Below are positions 1 through 12,040 of a stretch of 64,000 nucleotides of DNA, piece by piece (position 1 is the first letter of the stretch; every line of letters begins with the position of its first letter). The stretch lies in NCBI GenBank assembly GCA_027922465.2, contig BQMF02000805.1, forward strand, positions 30,653-94,652, written 5' to 3'. The notes beneath the pieces are model-generated. The model worked only from the letters and a program-made list of their open reading frames with translations, made no database searches and was not told where the DNA came from. Made by a program: the position numbers and the translations under genes. This DNA comes from Turritopsis dohrnii (taxonomy: Eukaryota; Cnidaria; Hydrozoa; Anthoathecata; Oceaniidae).

Positions 1-88
1 CACAGATTTTTACATCAACAGTGATTGTTATCCATAATATCTTTACAAATTTCATTTTTGACAAAAAGGGAATTATATCATATCCCAA

Positions 89-329
89 CAATAGACCTTT
101 CTCGAATTTCTGTTTAAACGATGCATTGTGGCTGAGTTGTCGTATCTAACCTCGCTTTTAATATTTAAACTGCTTCTAATTATTGGAATGGGAATTGAGA
201 ATAATAGAGACTATTACTAAGTTATAAAGTAATGAAATTAGTGGAATAATGAATCGCATTAAAACGAGGTTAGATATGAAACTCAGTCACAGTTTAGAGT
301 TTAAACTGAAATTCGGGAAAGGTCTATTG
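89..329. mobile_element. Foldback MITE
   Basis: The two ends are inverted copies of each other: the left arm starts CAATAGACCTTTCTCGAATT and the right arm ends with its imperfect complement (gaattcgggaaaggtctattg). Similarity runs about 65 bases inward on each side. There is no coding sequence inside. This is a non-autonomous DNA element; no clear target-site duplication was found, so the superfamily is unknown. Confidence 0.75.
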
Positions 330-612
330 ATGCTTTCAAAGCAAGTAAAAAACTTGAATAAAAGAGAGTGCTTATTCATTACATAATCAAACGAGAAAGA
401 AAGATAATCTGGAATGAGAGCCAGTCAAGGGCTGATACAGGATTTAAAACAAGTATGTCACGAAGTGAAACAAATTTCTATTATCAGCTGGAGGTGTTGG
501 AGTGTGCTGAGATCCTTCCAACTGGTGCCGGAAGTTCTACAAAAGCACTACACTTCGATTTTTGATACTTTTTTTAAATCTACTCCGTCTTGCAAAGCTC
601 TTTTCATGATAC

Positions 613-1088
613 ATGGATGACATATTTCGTGATATAAAACTAGATAAAATTTATGAAAAGTTAGGACGTGAGGAGGAAGAGGAAAAGCCGGAAAAGAAAA
701 TGATTTTTGTTCAATGTAGAAGAAAAATGACAGATAAATTTGAAAGTGACTTGAAACGTTTGTAGGTGCCATGTAAAGTTATTTACACCATAAAGCTTAC
801 TTGCCCTCTCTGAAGCAACCAATTGGAAATTGGAAAGGCTCTAAATCAATGACGTATAAAAAATTTCATGTTCTCGATGTACGTCGAGCTATGTCAGTGA
901 AACGACCCGACACATGCTATGTCGCTTTAAATACCACAAGTGTATTGGAACGCCCGTATCATTTTCAAGCCTGCAGCTGTGACCTAACAATCAATGACAT
1001 CGAAACAATTGTACGTTCAAGTAAATCAGTGTACCATTTAGTGACACTGGAAGCGTTGCTTATAGTCAGGAAGCTGAGAGCCAAATGA
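613..1088 (+). pseudogene. Penelope-like element tail with GIY-YIG endonuclease, frameshifted
   Basis: The plus strand carries pieces of one protein spread over several frames. From 613 the reading FVQCRRKMTDKFESDLKRL resembles the linker between reverse transcriptase and endonuclease in Penelope-like retroelements. About 850-985, in another frame, SSYVSETTRHMLCRFKYH has the spacing of the second half of a GIY-YIG nuclease (Tyr, Thr, Arg, Arg, His). A third frame ends with HLVTLEALLIVRKLRAK, like the C-terminal tail of these proteins. At least two frameshifts and an in-frame stop show it is dead. No reverse transcriptase core is visible upstream, so it is 5'-truncated, as is common in such elements. 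A similar tail in another retroelement class remains possible. Confidence 0.5.
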
Positions 1089-1089
1089 A

Positions 1090-1785
1090 AAGTCAAAAGT
1101 GGCATTTTTTTGGGACAAAATAAAAACTACACAGAAAGTACCTTTGAAGTAGTAGAAAACAAATTATCTTTGCTGGGAACTCTAATTTTTCTTGTGGATC
1201 AAGTTATTAAGAGTTAAGTGACCGACTAAAACGTTTGAAAAATTTGTAACTTGACAGCCATCATTTTGTCTGTTCAGAAGCCAAAGCAAAACATGATGTA
1301 ATGTTTGCTCCATCTTTTTAGGGGGTAAATAATTCTAAATCCTCCTCTAAAGCAGAACAAATAGTCATAAAATGTCTCTCAAATAGAGATGAAGATTAAA
1401 ATAACATGTATAAAAAATTTAATGAATAAAGAAAACATATTTTAAACAACCTTTTTGAGTCAAAATTACAAAAAGCCATTTTGTTGATACCCCCGTCATT
1501 GACTGAATCATTTAGCTCTTTCGCGTGTGAAAATGTAAATATTCGAATGAGCGGGAAAATGAAAAAAAAATGTTGGTGATAAACGAAAGTTGATGTTAGA
1601 TGTTGAAATAACATAATTTTAAAGCCTTCTTAAACATTTACATGACCGAATGTTTTTTTTGTTGTTGTTGATACATTAATCAATGGCAGAGGAAAAATGT
1701 TTGAACACTTTAGTAACTATTATGAGGGCGAGACGGTATTACCGAAATTCACACTCCACCATGCAATAGATAAAGTGTTAAGTTC
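1090..1785. other. No recognisable feature
   Basis: AT-rich sequence with homopolymer runs. The short reading frames are in low-complexity DNA and show no protein motif. I see no gene or repeat structure here. Confidence 0.5.
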
Positions 1786-1930
1786 GGTTCAGATCTGGCG
1801 ATTACGACGATTAAAACATAAAGTAATCTTTGCAATCGCCAGGCATTTACGGCAATTCTGACGATTGCAAAAGTGTCCACATTAGACGATCACACTGAAT
1901 TTTAACCGTCGTAATGGCCAGGTCTGAACC
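1786..1930. mobile_element. MITE, family A, copy 1
   Basis: 145 bp with inverted ends of about 30 bp: GGTTCAGATCTGGCGATTAC on the left and its imperfect complement (gtaatggccaggtctgaacc) on the right. The interior holds further scraps of the same motif (gcaatcgccaggcatttacgg). A second, longer copy lies at 15534-15733. Non-coding. Confidence 0.75.
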
Positions 1931-2189
1931 GGCTTTAAAGACAAGGTAGTGTAGCAAATTAAATTATTGAGAAGTATTAAAGAACTTCCACACTATGACC
2001 TTCTGTCTTAACGATATATTTTCAACTAACAAAAGTATTTAGACGTTGTGAATCTACATGCTGAGGAGTCTGGAACTATTATAACACATATGTTGTTTTT
2101 TAATTTTGATTGTACATAAATACGCTAAGGCCTATGCCTATTAGCAACAGATGAATTCCATTTGAGAACTGAACAAAATCATAGAATCA

Positions 2190-3055
2190 ATCAAACCGTA
2201 TGAACGAAAACGACGGAAGTCATCAGGAGAGCTGCACATCAAAATTAAGAGTGCGGAACAGAAATGTCCCAACCAATGGTCAAAGTTCATGTCAGTGGAT
2301 CAGAACAAGAAAGAGTTGGTAGATTTTTGGTTACATGATTGTTCCCATTTTTACGCTCACAAAGCCACTTTAATAATGGAGCCAAGCTATATGTGAGTGC
2401 GGGCAGAAATTTTTTCAAAATTTCTTTGGAAAATGGTGTTATCAACAAATCAAAGGTACAGGCTTTACGAAACGAACAAGAAGAAGCTGATACGAAGGTT
2501 CTTCTTTATGCAAACTACTGCAGCAACTACCTATATTTGAAATCTTCGTATCTCGTATTTACGGTATCAAAAATTGTGACAATGTTGATATTAATCGTTA
2601 TAAGAAGTTTTTGTCCCATTAACAAAAACCGGACCCACAACAATTACCGCCAACAAGAGATATTTTACTGTACCACCTAAAACGAGTTTCATATGCCACA
2701 GTAGTCATCCAAAGGGGTTTTCTTAAGTATCCCAATGGATGTGTGGGCCCTGGTCGACGGTGAACTAAATATCAAGTAGATTGTGTGTAAACCCTTGCCG
2801 GATGACCTTGTCGATTTCATTTATTGCATGTGTCAAAACTCCAAATGCGAATCAAACCGGTGTTTATGTTATTATCATGGCATCAAGTGCTCCGACATGT
2901 TAACGAAATATAAATATGTATTTTATATTTCGTTGGACATGTGCAGTATTGTAAAGATTGTGAGAACGATGATGATGATAATGATGACGACGAAAATGGT
3001 GATGAAGATAATCATCACGGAGAATTTGCCACATTAAATTTATTCGACTATTTTA
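2190..3055 (+). pseudogene. Remnant of EEADTK / CXC-domain multicopy protein
   Basis: Plus-strand fragments in different frames match a multicopy protein family seen in many invertebrate genomes (uncharacterised, probably transposon-linked). About 2225-2340 reads IKSAEQKCPNQWSKFMS. About 2380-2560 reads AKLYVSAGRNFFKISLENG followed by NEQEEADTKVLLYANY, the family's hallmark EEADT segment. About 2735-2900 reads MDVWALVDGELNIK, a stop, then PDDLVDFIYCMCQNSKCESN, a cysteine-rich CXC (Tesmin/TSO1-like) zinc-binding motif with Cys at two- to four-residue spacing. It ends with an acidic Asp/Asn tail. Frameshifts near 2380 and 2570 and an in-frame stop near 2780 disable it. No function can be assigned. 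Confidence 0.55.
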
Positions 3056-3415
3056 GCGGCAAAATGTCAAACTACGGACTATAGGGAAGGTGACTTACTT
3101 GAATAATGCCTATGACGTCATAAACAACGAATATTCAATATTTCCCGATTCAGTTAATATTATGATGAAACCTAAATACTTGTTCAATGTATTTTTGTTA
3201 GTACTATTCATTAGTTTTTACAATTTTATGTTCTGATCAACAAAAAAAAAAAGATTTAAGTAGCAATTTACTGTTGTGACGTCATCAAAACACATTTTGC
3301 TGCTGTGAAAGACCCACAAGAAAATCCAGAATGTCAAGCAAACATTTTTTGCACCTTCTTATGCATGAGAACACACTCTGAAAGTTTCAATTTGTCCGGC
3401 AAATTTTTTTTGATT

Positions 3416-3438
3416 TTTGGCTCTCAGCTTCCTGACTA
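3416..3438 (-). repeat. Inverted copy of the Penelope-like C-terminal codons
   Basis: About 22 bases (ggctctcagcttcctgacta and flanks) are the exact complement of 1063-1085, the codons for the IVRKLRAK tail. Read on the minus strand, the preceding sequence gives GLTESIIVRKLRAK, so a second small fragment of the same element lies here in the opposite orientation. Confidence 0.5.
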
Positions 3439-3540
3439 TTATTGATTCTGTTAAACCAAATTTGAACATAAAAGAAGAGTATACAGAGTGTCCCAGAACA
3501 TTTCAGTCTCAGATTTTAGTAACTTTTTACACATATCATA

Positions 3541-3604
3541 AATGCTTTTTCCAATTAAAGAGGGGGCGGTAATTGAAGAGAGGCGTTTAAAAGAGGGGAG
3601 CGTT
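3541..3604. repeat. Subterminal repeats of an older DNA transposon (left part)
   Basis: The sequence holds repeated GGCGTTTAAAAGAGGGGAGC-type motifs. It continues beyond the LTR element at 10530, where the target duplication AGCGTT recurs. This marks an older element that the BEL retrotransposon landed in. Related motifs occur at 10905-10960 and 58021-58075. Confidence 0.45.
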
Positions 3605-3992
3605 TGTGACGTTTTTGTAATTAAAATTAATTGTTAATAAAAAATCTATAAAAATTTTATTGTACGTATGTAAAAAGCTTTAAAAATTTCTTTGTACATA
3701 TTTATCTTCTATTTAGTTTTTGTTGCTCTCAAGAGAGTTTCATATCTATCTATTTTCTGTTTCGCATTTTTGTTCTCTCTTAATCAAGTTGGCAAAGAAC
3801 AATGTCACACTCTATATCTCCCTATACTTTGGGTGTCTACTCATAGCACGCTGGTAAGCTTTTTTTTATTACTTAACTTATTTTAATATTTATTTATCAA
3901 TTTGTACTGCCCTTATTTATATCATTTAGTTTGAACATATTCATATTCACGTTAAAAACCGGTTGTGTTCGACACCCATTGAAGTCGCCCCA
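3605..3992 (+). repeat. 5' LTR of BEL/Pao element
   Basis: Starts TGTGACG and ends GTCGCCCCA. A TATAAAA box lies at 3647-3653 and an AATAAA at 3636-3641, both candidate LTR transcription signals. The hydrophobic reading frame inside each LTR is not conserved in length between the two copies and is not treated as a gene. No clear primer-binding site complementary to a known tRNA was recognised just downstream. Confidence 0.9.
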
Positions 3993-4006
3993 AATTCAAA
4001 CAGCAA

Positions 4007-5887
4007 ATGAGAAAAAGTGAACGCAACAAGCGCATCGATTATCAAGAGTTTGCTGATACAGGCGAAAAAGTCGAAATAAACGATTTAGCCGATCAAATCG
4101 AAAATCTATCCCTCAATCCAGACATGTCAGAATTTAATGGTCTGTCTGTCTGTCGAATTTGTTACTTTAGTATCCAACGTTGCTGATCTTGTTGACGAAA
4201 ATCCGATCGAAGGTGAACTTACCCTCGCAGATTTGAAAGAATTGCTCGAGAAAATCGAAACATTGCGTACCAATATAAGAAAGGTTCATGGCCAAATCTC
4301 TTTGCTCGATTCCAAAACCAAGCAATTTGATGCTGATTTCCAGGACACAATCAAAGTCGCAAAGAAATTCGTTCTAGATGTCAAACCTGCAATGAAAATT
4401 AAAAGACAACAAGAAACCGCCCTCAAACAAAATGACGAATCAATTGTGATGTTTGTTCTTCGACATTTGGAACTCTTACGCGAATCCATAAAGTCAGAAT
4501 TGGTTGACACATCAAAGCTAGACGATTCAAATCTGAAACGACGAAATGATGAAGTTCCAGAATTGCGTAATCGACTGAAGAACTTTCAAAAGCAAGTTTT
4601 ACTACTGCTAGAAAATAAAGGACCCAACCAAAGCCAATGGTATGAAGAATTACTTATTTCCTTTAACAAATATTCTTGTGACTTAAAAGCTGAAATTGAC
4701 AACCGTGAAATTGAAAAGCACAAACTGTTACTTGAAAGTAATACTAAAATAAGATTAATCAAATTTGGAGGTTTTTGCTCACCAATTGACATTTACACAC
4801 TTTTCAACTGAAGTTGAAATTTCATCAAAAGACCATACCTAAGCATTTGCTGGCCGATCTCCTTAAGAATAACTACCTCGAAGGTTATGCTTTAAAAATT
4901 GTCCAAGATTTAGAAGATATCGGCCAAATTTGGGAGCGTCTCAAAAAGTCATTCGGAGATCCTCAGATTATGTTGAATAAAAAATTGACTAAACTCGACA
5001 ATTTAAACATTTCTTTGAAATCACGAGATCACGAAAAAACTGTGAAAGCCTTGAAAGAAATTATCAGTTCCATGAAAGATCTAATGACGCTTGCCAAAAC
5101 TCACAAAATCGAAGGTCGCTTATACTACAGCAATGCAATAGAACGAATCTACAAATTGATAGGCGAAAGTAGAACAAAAAGATGGCTGACAATCTCCTGT
5201 GAAGATGAATCGGAAGGTGAAACCATGTGGCTAAAGTTTATTGCATTTCTCGAAAAGGACATGCGCATTCAGCAAGAAAAGCTATTAATCAAAAACAAAA
5301 CTGAAGAACCATCAAAAGTTTCGTCGCAAAGAAAACCACAAGGTCACCACTCCTCTACAGGACAACTCAACAACCAGGATGGTGAGAGAGATCATTCTTT
5401 AAATTCTTCTTCAATTTGCTCGTTTTGTGGAGAAGGAAACCACATCACTTCCAATGGCCCGGGAAACTCGAAAATCATCCAATATTATGCCTGCAAACGA
5501 TTCGTGGATATGACTCCAAATCAACGATTCTCTGCGCTTTTGGATAGGGGCTTTTGTTTCCAATGCTTATTTCCGGGTGCTCTGGTATCAAAAGGAGAAC
5601 ACAAGGACGGCCGGTGTCATTACGGTTTTTGCTGTCCACACGAGTCACATGACAAGTACTCTACGAAAAAGCACATATTGGTATGTGATGAGCACAAACA
5701 CCTAACCGAAAATTTGGATTTACTTCGAAAGTACAAAGAAATGTACATCCTCAAACGTCAATCATCGCTTCCATCGTTTTCGAAATATCTTCACATCATT
5801 CAACAATCCTCTTTCGCTCATCGTCATCCAATGATGCAGCGATCTACCTTCTTCAGCGTATACAAATTGATGGTCGGCAATATTTGA
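4007..5887 (+). pseudogene. BEL/Pao gag, frameshifted
   Basis: Gag precursor, the particle-forming RNA-binding protein of the element. The likely start is ATG 4007, 15 bases past the LTR; that frame stops near 4170 and the protein continues in another frame (4137-4808) with long charged helices (LEKIETLRTNIRKVHGQISL). A second shift near 4810 leads to 4814-5884, which holds the conserved gag core and, at about 5420-5700, a Cys/His cluster (CSFCGEGNH, then CFQC, CHYGFCC and CDEHKH) typical of BEL gag zinc-binding regions. The end runs into the protease frame by a third shift near 5780-5880. Three breaks in an otherwise recognisable gag make it a pseudogene. Confidence 0.8.
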
Positions 5888-8230
5888 TGTTTTTTGACAC
5901 GGGTTGTAGCGATTTTCTTTCAAAGTACGATGCCATTCAAAACCTGCCGAATCATTCAAATCTCAAGCATCCTGGTCCTGTCAATCTCGGAAGAGTTGGA
6001 GATGTTTCAATCAAATCTCATCATGGTATCTATTCTGTTTCGTTTCCTCTCAACGATGGATCAAAAGCAACCTTCATTGGGCCTTGCTTGGATAACGTTA
6101 CATCAAAATTTCCGAGCTATCATCTTTCTGAAATCGAAAAAGAGATTCAACGAGAATTCACACGACACGGTGGTGTAGTTTCCAATCTTCCTAAATTGCC
6201 TTCAGAAATTGGCGGAGAAGTAGACTTCATCATCGGTATCAAGTATTTGAGGTATCATCCTGAGATCGTATTCCAGCTTCCGTCGGGGCTAACAATTTAT
6301 CGTTCGAAATTCAAAAATTCTGATGGAACAAGAGGCGTTATTGGTGGTCCTCACCAGATTTTCAACCAAATTGCAAATCATGGACATAGTCAATTTGATT
6401 TTATCAACAATCAAATTAAAATTTATCGTGTGGGCTATCAAGTCAACCCAGATGTTTCGTTACTCGGTTATAAAGATGATATATCCGACGTATCATTCGA
6501 TTCACAATCTCATATCTCGAAAGCCGAGTTACGTTTTATTGAATCAGAGTCTGCAGGTGCCAGCATCCCATATAGATGTATCAAATGCAGATCGTGCAAG
6601 GATTGCAAAGATAATTGCACCAACGAATCAAGAAGTATCCAAGAAGAAGTGGAACAAGACATCATCGTCAAATCCGTCAAGGTAGACGTCAATAAACGAC
6701 AAACAGTTGCTTCACTACCGCTACTTCACAACCCTATTGTCAAACTGAGTCCAAATAGACCAAAAGCATTAAAAGTCTACTTTCAACAAACTCGAAAGCT
6801 TTCCCAAAATCCAGATGACAGAAACGACGTTTCAGAATCAGAAAATAAATTACAAAAGTTGGGTCATGTTGAATTCGTCAAAAATCTAACTCCAAATCAA
6901 CAAGAAATGCTACGTAACAGCCCAATACATAATTATATTCCATGGCGCGCCGTCTGGAAAGTCAACTCACTTTCGACACCATGTAGAGTTGTCTTCGATT
7001 CCTCTCAACCAACAAGTAGCGGAGTGAGTTTGAACAACATCATCGCTAAAGGAAGAAACAATATGAATAAATTAATTGAAATCATCATTCGTTGGGGTTG
7101 TCGAAAAGTCGCGTATCATACCGATGTGCAGAAAATGTACAATACAATAAAGCTGTAGAAGAACATTGGTGCCTCCAAAGATATTTATGGGATAACAAAC
7201 TCAATCAAAATCGTCAGCCTGAAGAAAAGGTAATCAAAACATTGATTTACGGGGTGAAATCAAGCGGAAATCAGGCAGAACACGCTATTCGTCAGACATC
7301 ATTCATCTCGAAAGAAACGTATCCTCGTGTCCATGAAGTGGTTTCAAATGATCTTTATGTAGACGACCGTATGTCTGGAGAATCGTCTACAGATGTCGCC
7401 ATGGAGACAGCCGATCATGTTGAAATAGTTCTTAACAAAGGTGGTTTTCATCTTAAAGGATTCACCTTTTCTGGTCAAGATCCACCAGAAAATTTATCAG
7501 CAGATGGAAAATCAATATCTGTCGGTGGAATGGTATGGTTCTCCAAAGTCGATAAGCTATCTCGCGATATTCAAGAAATTAATTTTGCAAAGAAGCTAAG
7601 GGGAAAGAAGCCTTGTTCCTCTAGAACCATCCCAGTTATCTCACTCGTCGCCATTGCATTTCAAAAGTCTCCGAAATTTTTGATCCAACAGGAAAAATCA
7701 CGCCTATTACAGCTGGTCTAAAAATCTATCTTCATGAGCTTGTGACACGAAATTTCCAATGGGACGACGTTTTGCCAGACACACTTCGAGCTATCTGGAC
7801 TTCTCATTTTGAGATGATTCAAGAAATTAAAAATATCAAGTTTCGAAGAACTTTCATACCGGATGACGCAGCCAATCTCGACATTGCAACATTAGATTTC
7901 GGAGATGCCACTACGTCAGCTGCTTGTGCTGCTATCTATGCACGAGTTCTCAGAAAGAATGGAGAGTACTCCACTGAACTTGTCTTTTCCAGATCAAAGC
8001 TTGACTCAACACCAACAACCCAACTTAGAGCAGAATTGACAGCAGCGGTGTTGAATGCTCACACTGGGGAAGTTGTAAAGCAAGCATTCGGTCAATTCCA
8101 TGCTGGATGCTTAAAGTTAACTGACAGTCAAATAGTGCTACACTGGATATCAAACAAAGAGAAAGTGTTAAAGCAGTGGGTTCGTAACCGTGTAGTTGAA
8201 ATCCAGCGCTTCACAGATATCAATGATTAG
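5884..8230 (+). pseudogene. BEL/Pao protease, reverse transcriptase and RNase H, broken
   Basis: First part of pol. The aspartic protease motif FDTGCSDF is encoded near 5890-5914. A Cys-rich linker (YRCIKCRSCKDCKDNC) follows at about 6570-6620, usual for this superfamily. Reverse transcriptase begins at about 6890 (NYIPWRAVWKVNS, RVVFDSSQPTSSGVSLNNI) with motif A as TDVQKMYN. A frameshift near 7150 moves the reading to 7092-7721, where the catalytic YVDD is at about 7356-7367. Another shift near 7600-7700 leads to 7742-8230, an RNase H-like segment (LRAELTAAVLNAH, LTDSQIVLHW). It ends at an in-frame TAG, 8228-8230; the integrase follows in the same frame, so this is a nonsense change rather than a natural end. 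Confidence 0.85.
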
Positions 8231-8251
8231 CGATACGTACAAACGACTAAT

Positions 8252-10117
8252 ATGCTTGCTGATCTTGGTACAAGAAAGGGAGTCAGTTTACAAGATGTGA
8301 ATGAAGACTCAATCTGGTTTAATGGTCAACCATGGATGAAATTTGACGAATTAACCTTTCCTACGAAAAAGGTAAGCGAAATTATTCTTACCTCTAATGA
8401 TATAAAAGAAGTATCCAAAGAAATTCAGATAGATTCACCACAACAGTTTTTCGTTAAGGCTGATCTCAACGATAATATTAATGTACCCGGTGAAGTGCAA
8501 TTGCGATACAATTTCTTGGATTATTTAATTGATCCGAATAAATACCGGTTTAAAACTGTTGTACGAGTTTTAGCTTTAGTTACAAAATTCATCAAAGTAC
8601 TGAAACGAGCAGCAAAATCCAAACAAAGTTCGATTTCAACAAGAAGTAAAACGAAGTCATCACTAAATCAACAACGAATCAACCTTGATGAGTACAAAAT
8701 CAAAAAAGCTGAGAATTACTTCTTTACCAAGGCCACGATGGAGATTAAACGATTCTTAAAGAAAAGTCAATACGTAAATATATCCGAAGAAGTTGACGGT
8801 ATTCTTTACTACTCTGGACGAATCCTTCAGAACGAAAAGATCAACATCATTACACCAATGACGCCAGTTATGCATGACCTACATTCTACAACCTTCTTTG
8901 CGCCTATTATCGATAAGCACTCTCCACTCGCATATAGTATTGTCAATGAAGTTCACTGGCGCGATCAAACAGTAAAGCATGCCGGTAACGAATCGATTCT
9001 TCGATTTGTGATGAAGAAAGCGTACATACTTGAAGGTCGAGAAATTGTCAAAAAGGTTAAGAAGAACTGTATCAAATGTCGATATCTTGCCAAAAAGACC
9101 GTGAGCGTCGAAATGGGTAAGCTTTCTACACCCAACTTGACAATTGCACCCGCTTTTTATTTTTCTCAGGTTGATCTTTCAGGTCCACTAAAGTCTTACT
9201 GCAACCATCATAAACGGTCTACGATTAAAATTTGGATGGCAATCTTTTGCTGTACAACGACCTCGGCAACGTCAATAAAGATTATGGACGATTATAGTGC
9301 GTCCGCATTTATTCAAGCCTTCACTCGTTTTGCTTGTCAACATGGCTACCCGAAGAAACTGTACATTGACTCGGGAAGTCAGCTTATTAAAGGCTGCGAA
9401 GAGATGAAGATCGACTTCCAAGACGTCCAATCGAGGCTAAATATTGATCATTCACTTGAATTTGAAGTGTGTCCAGTTTGGGCACATAATTTCAATGGAA
9501 AAGTCAAACGGAAAATTAAAGAAATCTCACGATCAATTGAAAGAACAATTTCAGCTCGACGACTATCAATTATACAATGGGAGACTCTATCAATGGAGAT
9601 AGCTAATAGTTTAAATAACATGCCTTTAGCTCTTGGCAACATTGTATCGGAGTTCGAATCTTTGGATCTGTTAACGCCCAATCGGCTGTTACTTGGGCGA
9701 AATAATGAACGTTCACCAATTGGTCCAGTCAAAACACCACAAAATGTTAATGAAATTCTCAAGCATATAAATGAAGTCTTCAATTGTTGGTTTAATAATT
9801 GGCTTGTTTCCAACGTCCCGAAACTCATTAGCCAACCAAAATGGTTCAAGAATGACCAACACGTAAAGATAGGCGATATTGTGTTATTTCTCAAGAAAGA
9901 TTCTATTTTGACAAAAAACTATCAATTGGGTAGAATAAAGAAACTGTTTGTAAGCAAGGATTCGAAAATTCGGAATGTCGATGTTGAGTATCAAAACAGT
10001 AGTGAAAATGTTAAACGCGAAACAACCTTCAGTATACGAGACTTGGTTGTAATTCATTCTGTTGATGAAATTGACTTGATGGACCAGCTGAATTTGATGT
10101 ACAATCAAAAACAATGA
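8252..10117 (+). pseudogene. BEL/Pao integrase, open but catalytically altered
   Basis: A 621-codon open frame that continues pol in frame after the 8228 TAG; the ATG at 8252 is internal, not a true start. It begins with the family-typical MLADLGTRKG, then a His/Cys zinc-binding segment (HWRD...HAGNE...CIKC at about 8955-9080), then the integrase core. The two catalytic Asp positions look present (VDLSGPL near 9170, YIDSGSQL near 9365). The third residue should be the Glu in a GKVERK-type motif; here codon 9506-9508 is AAA, giving NGKVKRKI, so Glu is replaced by Lys. The C-terminus holds the conserved LTPNRLLLGRN block. A polypurine stretch (tgctgggga) precedes the 3' LTR. Confidence 0.85.
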
Positions 10118-10135
10118 ATTTAAAATGCTGGGGAA

Positions 10136-10522
10136 TGTCACGTTTTTGTAATTAAAATTAATTGTTAATAAAAAATCTATAAAAATTTTATTGTACGTAT
10201 GTAAAAAGCTTTAAAAATTTCTTTGTACATATTTATCTTCTATTTAGTTTTTGTTGCTCTCAAGAGAGTTTTATATCTATCTTTTTTCTGTTTCGCATTT
10301 TTGTTCTCTCTTAATCAAGTTGGCAAAGAACAATGTCACACTCTATATCTCTCTATACTTTGGGTGTCTACTCATAGCACGCTGGTAAGCTTTTTTTATT
10401 ACTTAACTTATTTTAATATTTATTTATCAATTTGTACCGCCCTTATTTATATCATTTAGTTTGAACATATTCATATTCACGTTACAAACCGGTTGTGTTC
10501 GACACCCATTGAAGTCGCCCCA
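10136..10522 (+). repeat. 3' LTR of BEL/Pao element
   Basis: Starts TGTCACG and ends GTCGCCCCA, matching the 5' LTR apart from about six substitutions and one T-run length change. It is followed by one C and the target duplication AGCGTT. Confidence 0.9.
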
Positions 10523-10558
10523 CAGCGTTTAATTAAAAAATTGATTTTGTGTTTTTAT

Positions 10559-10700
10559 TTGAAACAACAACTTTACAAAACATCAACAACATCGTCCTCA
10601 TCTGAAAATGGAAAAGAATAAGTGTTATGTTTTTCTCTCCCTTGTGGGACGTTATTAATAATCGGCCATGTTGCTTTGGTTTTAGGGAGAGAATGAAATG
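10559..10700 (-). pseudogene. C-terminal scrap of an older transposon protein
   Basis: On the minus strand the sequence reads KTKATWPIINNVPQGREKHN, then FPFSDEDDVVDVL and a stop, followed by AATAAA. It sits directly inside the CGTTTAATTA/GAGGGG repeats that the BEL element split, so it is probably the end of that transposon's transposase. The acidic C-terminus and the repeats would suit a pogo/Tigger-type element, but this is inference from pattern only. Confidence 0.35.
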
Positions 10701-10893
10701 TTATTTTGCTTTTCTTTGCTTGTTAAAATGCAAATATTTAAATGCTATAACTGTAACTCTTTGTGTAGCTTTGCTGTTGGGATAGTCTCCTTCCACAACA
10801 ATTATGATAAATGTAATATAATTGCTCTTGTAATTTTTACTTTTATTTTTGTTTATGTGGTAATAAAATAAATACTTACTTACTTACTATATG
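10701..10893 (+). repeat. Probable non-LTR retroelement 3' tail
   Basis: Non-coding AT-rich sequence ending in gtggtaataaaataaatacttacttacttactt, in which a polyadenylation-like AATAAA is followed by a short tandem repeat. LINE and SINE tails end in this way. No coding part is attached. Confidence 0.35.
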
Positions 10894-12040
10894 TTTTTTC
10901 GGCCAATTCAGGGGGCAGCGCATTAATAAATGGAGACGTTTATTAGAGGGGAGCTTTTTAAAATGTATATTTCAAATAATTTAGTCCAAAAACTTCAGAG
11001 TAAATAAAGTTGCTTTAAACCGCTACGGTGATTAATTCCGTAGTATTGATGTAGTATTGATATTTGAGGCCGTAAATGCATCAACCAGCCGCTTTTGTGA
11101 GTTTAAAATTATATCAAACTAAAACTATGTTGATTTTGTAATTTATATGGTGAAGTTCAAAGAACTTATAATAATTAACAATGAAGCCACCTCAATGATT
11201 TTTTTGCCACATTTCTGTATTTTCTCAAGAAAGAATATTAATCAGTACTTATCTTCGTGTTTTCGTGTAAGATTTATTTATCTCATTTATTTCAAATTGG
11301 TTTACCGTAGATTAAAATCTAACTAGTATCCGGTGTAAAAATTTTTTACGAGTTCTGCGGGTTGACGTCTCAAAAATGACAAACAGAAAGTACATGAGTG
11401 TTGTAGTCACCCCTTCGTCAATAACACGGACCATAAAAATACCAGTTATTTTCTTAGAGGTTTTAGAGATGTTTTCTAAATAACTTCAAGTCTAATTTAA
11501 GAGGCAATGCGATGGTTTCTCTTATTGTAAAGACTCACTTTAACAGACACAACCTAGATAAAACGTTTTTCCAAGTTTGCTATCAACACTGGAGCGCAGA
11601 ACAAAAAAAATCGTTTTACTTGGAAGATCTGAAACCCATCAAAAATAAAAAATACGCGCTGTGCCTCCGCTTTTTTCACTTGCATCCCGTGTAAAATATT
11701 TTTACGGGTTTTGACTTTAAAAAGATGGCTACAAAAATTTTAATCACGTTATGTAGTTTTCGAAATGTCTTCCTAAAAACACCTATTCAATTCGAGATGC
11801 GATGCAATGGTTCCTCGTGATTAAAAAATGTAACGTCAAAACGGAAAAAATACTCCTCTTCCTTTTAAATTAAAAACTCTGTAGGTATTCCAGATAAAGT
11901 ATTTCACCTGTTCATTATCAACACTGCACATCATAATCATCTTTTTACTATGAAGATCTGAAACACATAAAAAATACTCATATGAAATCCTTTCACGATA
12001 TATAGAAATAAATTGTGCCCACATGAAAACAACAGAAAGA
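10894..12040. other. Old repeats, no gene seen
   Basis: 10905-10960 has another GAGGGGAGC-type transposon-end motif. About 11330-11515 and 11690-11815 share a loose direct repeat (cgtgtaaaa-ttttacg...; gagatgcgatgcaatggtt), with a palindromic CCCGTGTAAAATATTTTTACGGG-like core. No coding sequence is supported. Confidence 0.4.

Larger units (their letters stand above)
3605..10522 (+). mobile_element. BEL/Pao LTR retrotransposon, full length, coding-defective
   Basis: A complete LTR retrotransposon of about 6.9 kb. Two direct LTRs of about 388 bp flank gag, protease, reverse transcriptase, RNase H and integrase in BEL/Pao order. The target-site duplication is AGCGTT at 3599-3604 and 10524-10529. 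By eye the LTRs differ at about six substitutions plus one homopolymer length change in 388 bp, so insertion was recent. Even so, gag-pol carries several frameshifts, an in-frame stop between RNase H and integrase, and a lost integrase catalytic residue. It could not have moved with its own proteins in this state. Confidence 0.93.

Noticed and set aside
3692..3886. Hydrophobic reading frame in the 5' LTR (and 10223-10459 in the 3' LTR)
   Set aside because: It is a by-product of T-rich LTR sequence; the two LTR copies differ in frame length because of one T-run change.
8252..10117. Independent gene starting at ATG 8252
   Set aside because: It is in frame with the RNase H segment across a TAG and begins mid-domain; it is the pol integrase part.
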